The notes under the pieces are model-generated. The model saw nothing but the letters and a program-made list of their open reading frames with translations, was not told the origin of the DNA and did not search any database. The position numbers and the translations under genes are program-made. This document shows positions 62,379 to 64,000 of a stretch of 64,000 nucleotides of DNA, one piece after another. Within the stretch, counting starts at the first letter, position 1, and the number at the start of each line of letters is the position of its first letter. Source of the stretch: WTJY01 sp045105475 (lineage in GTDB: Bacteria > Chloroflexota > Anaerolineae > Promineifilales > Promineifilaceae); the NCBI GenBank assembly GCA_045105475.1, contig JBGCDP010000110.1, forward strand, positions 10,086 to 74,085, read 5' to 3'.

Positions 62379-63632
62379 ATGATGTTTCAAAGTCTTAACG
62401 TGTTTGGCAAAAACCACACCGGCCGGATAACTACCCAGCCGGTGCGCTTTTTCGCGTTTGCACTCTACATTAGTATTTTTATTGTCGAGCTTATTTTTTG
62501 GGGAGCTGACTTTTGCGGCCGTGGCTACCAACTAAGATGGTTGATTCCGCTCATGATCACGCTAGGGGTTTTCGCCGGTTTAGAGTATTGGGAACAACGC
62601 ACCTTTTCCTATAAACCCCCACTCATGATTGCGATAGCGCTCATCGGGACGCGCATCGTTCTGACTGAACTGTCAGGGTTTTTCGGATGTTCAGGCTTCC
62701 ATCAGTTTTTCGCATTTATTCCCCCACTGCTCGCCTATCTGTACATCGGCCGAAGAGGTGCTTTAATCACCGCTGGCTTGTCTGTATTGCTCTATCTCAA
62801 TTGGGCATTCGCAAACGATGGTGGATACGACTTTTCTGTTGAGCATCTTCAAGATGAAAACATTTTGATTGAGCTCTTCATCTTTTTAGTAGGCATTGTC
62901 CTGGTTCTCGTTTTAGGGAGAGTCTTAACACTTGAAGAAAAAAATCGAGAGCGGGCTGAAGGGTTATTGGCAGAGTTAGAAGCCTCACAAAAACAAATTA
63001 CCGATCTGGCCAAAGTCACCGAACGGAATCGAATTGCGCGAGACATACACGACAGCGTAGGGCACCATTTAACGGCGATCAACATCCAAATCGAAAAGGC
63101 GCAAGCGTTCCGGGCCATTAATCCGGCCGAAGCCGATCAGGCCTTGGTCGACGCCAAACGTTCGGCCCAAGCTGCCTTAGCAGACGTGCGTGAATCGGTC
63201 AGCGCACTCCGCGATCAGGACCGCCAGTTTGACCTAAAAAGCGGTCTGACCCAATTGGTGGATGGGTTTAGCCAGGTCCCAACCACGCTCCACTTTGAAG
63301 GAGACGAAACACTCTATTCAAAAGCGAGCCTCATCGCCCTGTATCGAGTAGCACAAGAAGGGTTAACCAACATTGGCAAGCATGCCCAAGCGACCGCAGT
63401 TGACCTCACCGTTTCTTTAAACGATGACTATGGCACCTTGATTCTTAAAGACAATGGGGTTGGGTTAGATGAAGCAAAACTAGAAACTCAATCAGCCTCA
63501 AAGGAAGCTCATTTTGGATTGATAGGTTTAGAAGAACGATTGGAATTGGTGGGTGGCACATTAACGGTTCAAAGTGAAAAACAAAAAGGGACAACGCTAA
63601 ACGTGCGTGTCCCAGCAAGGGGATTAGGATGA
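62379..63632 (+). CDS. NarL-group sensor histidine kinase
   Basis: 417 residues. Five or six N-terminal helices (about 30-185), then a short coiled coil (EEKNRERAEGLLAELEASQK), the HisKA_3 dimerisation segment RNRIARDIHDSVGHHLTAIN with phospho-acceptor His224, and a HATPase domain (ALYRVAQEGLTNIGKHAQAT; LILKDNGVGLD; FGLIGLEERLELVGGTL). The membrane sensor has no large outside domain, so it probably senses envelope stress or the neighbouring transporter. The stop overlaps the response regulator start as ATGA. Confidence 0.93.
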   Translation: MMFQSLNVFGKNHTGRITTQPVRFFAFALYISIFIVELIFWGADFCGRGYQLRWLIPLMITLGVFAGLEYWEQRTFSYKPPLMIAIALIGTRIVLTELSGFFGCSGFHQFFAFIPPLLAYLYIGRRGALITAGLSVLLYLNWAFANDGGYDFSVEHLQDENILIELFIFLVGIVLVLVLGRVLTLEEKNRERAEGLLAELEASQKQITDLAKVTERNRIARDIHDSVGHHLTAINIQIEKAQAFRAINPAEADQALVDAKRSAQAALADVRESVSALRDQDRQFDLKSGLTQLVDGFSQVPTTLHFEGDETLYSKASLIALYRVAQEGLTNIGKHAQATAVDLTVSLNDDYGTLILKDNGVGLDEAKLETQSASKEAHFGLIGLEERLELVGGTLTVQSEKQKGTTLNVRVPARGLG

Positions 63633-64000
63633 GCGAACAAGAAAATATTCGAGTTATGTTGGCAGATGACCAACGTTTAATTCGGGAAGGGATTGCGTCT
63701 TTGTTGAGCATTCAGCCCGGCATTGAAATTGTGGGCAAAGCGGTCAACGGAGCAGATGCAGTAGCCCAAGCGGTTGAACTCAAACCAAATATTGTGCTGA
63801 TGGACATCCAAATGCCTGAGATGAATGGCATTGAAGCAACGGCTCAAGTTCTTGCTCAACTAAGCAATTGCCGAGTTTTAATGCTGACAACGTTTGATGA
63901 TGAAGAGTACATCGTGAAGGCGTTACAGGCGGGTGCTGTTGGCTACCTGCTCAAAGATCTACCAGCGGCCGACCTTGCCCAAGCGATCCGCATGGCTCAC
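63629..64000 (+). CDS. NarL-type response regulator, receiver domain (cut by window end)
   Basis: 124 codons to the edge of the window, starting at the ATG that overlaps the kinase stop. Receiver motifs: VMLADDQRLIREGIASLL (acidic pair), IVLMDIQMPEMNGIEA (phospho-acceptor Asp59), LMLTTFDDEEYI, and GAVGYLLKDLPAADL (Lys). The LuxR-type DNA-binding domain should follow outside the window. It likely controls the divergent ABC transporter operon. Confidence 0.93.
   Translation, partial: MSEQENIRVMLADDQRLIREGIASLLSIQPGIEIVGKAVNGADAVAQAVELKPNIVLMDIQMPEMNGIEATAQVLAQLSNCRVLMLTTFDDEEYIVKALQAGAVGYLLKDLPAADLAQAIRMAH

Noticed and set aside
1..64000. CRISPR array, integrated phage or complete insertion sequence
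   Set aside because: No regularly spaced direct repeats, no phage structural genes or integrase; the only transposase-type genes are the RAYT and a doubtful remnant.

Overview
The window looks like chromosomal DNA of a free-living bacterium of moderate GC (roughly 45-48% by eye), most plausibly a Chloroflexota (Anaerolineae-like) lineage. That guess rests on the mix of a long-form ribosome hibernation factor, NarL-type sensor kinase/response regulator genes beside FtsX-type ABC transporters, TPR-fused glycosyltransferases, sulfotransferases and apparently leaderless promoters. It is inference, not proof. No rRNA, tRNA, CRISPR array, phage or complete insertion sequence was seen. The hexamer CGGCCG is strikingly over-represented (about 30 copies in the first 10 kb by hand count), like a highly iterated palindrome.

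Layout. 0-4.4 kb holds housekeeping genes: the start of a flippase-like membrane protein, alr, an unknown acidic-tailed protein and metG. 4.4-22.1 kb is one 14-gene minus-strand operon-like run with mostly overlapping genes, ending at a strong hairpin terminator. In transcription order it encodes an SDR oxidoreductase, two paralogous GT4 glycosyltransferases, a GT2, a nucleotidyltransferase, a PqqD-like protein, an HprK-like kinase, two TPR-sulfotransferases, a TPR-double-GT2, a TPR-GT, another GT4, an ABC exporter and a second, degenerate nucleotidyltransferase-like protein. This is the most interesting system in the window. It joins the poorly understood HprK-related kinase/PqqD/nucleotidyltransferase trio to glycan assembly, sulfation and export, and the PqqD protein carries a precursor-like C-terminal tail.

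22.6-44.9 kb is mixed metabolism and stress: Nif3-like protein, HNH nuclease, LMW phosphatase, hpf, ComF, proBA, pyrimidine phosphorylase, HAD hydrolase, SWIM-SNF2 helicase, tkt, SDR, an ArsR-SRPBCC regulator with a perfect palindromic operator, an S1-domain protein, a lipoprotein, an S51 peptidase-like protein, a GNAT, a PemK/MazF-type protein with an N-terminal extension and a GFA enzyme. 45-52.5 kb has a GT4, CPBP protease, DUF1330, a cytoplasmic HtrA with a His-rich insert, SMP-30, a LuxR-type regulator and an aldehyde dehydrogenase.

52.5-53.5 kb is a REP/RAYT element: a Y1 transposase bracketed by four hairpin repeats. 53.5-57.6 kb is a chromate-response locus (Cj0069-like, chrB, chrA, LMW-phosphatase-like) with a divergent inverted-repeat operator. 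57.7-64 kb has an endonuclease/exonuclease/phosphatase-fold protein and an FtsX permease plus ATPase pair divergent from a histidine kinase and a response regulator that is cut by the window end.
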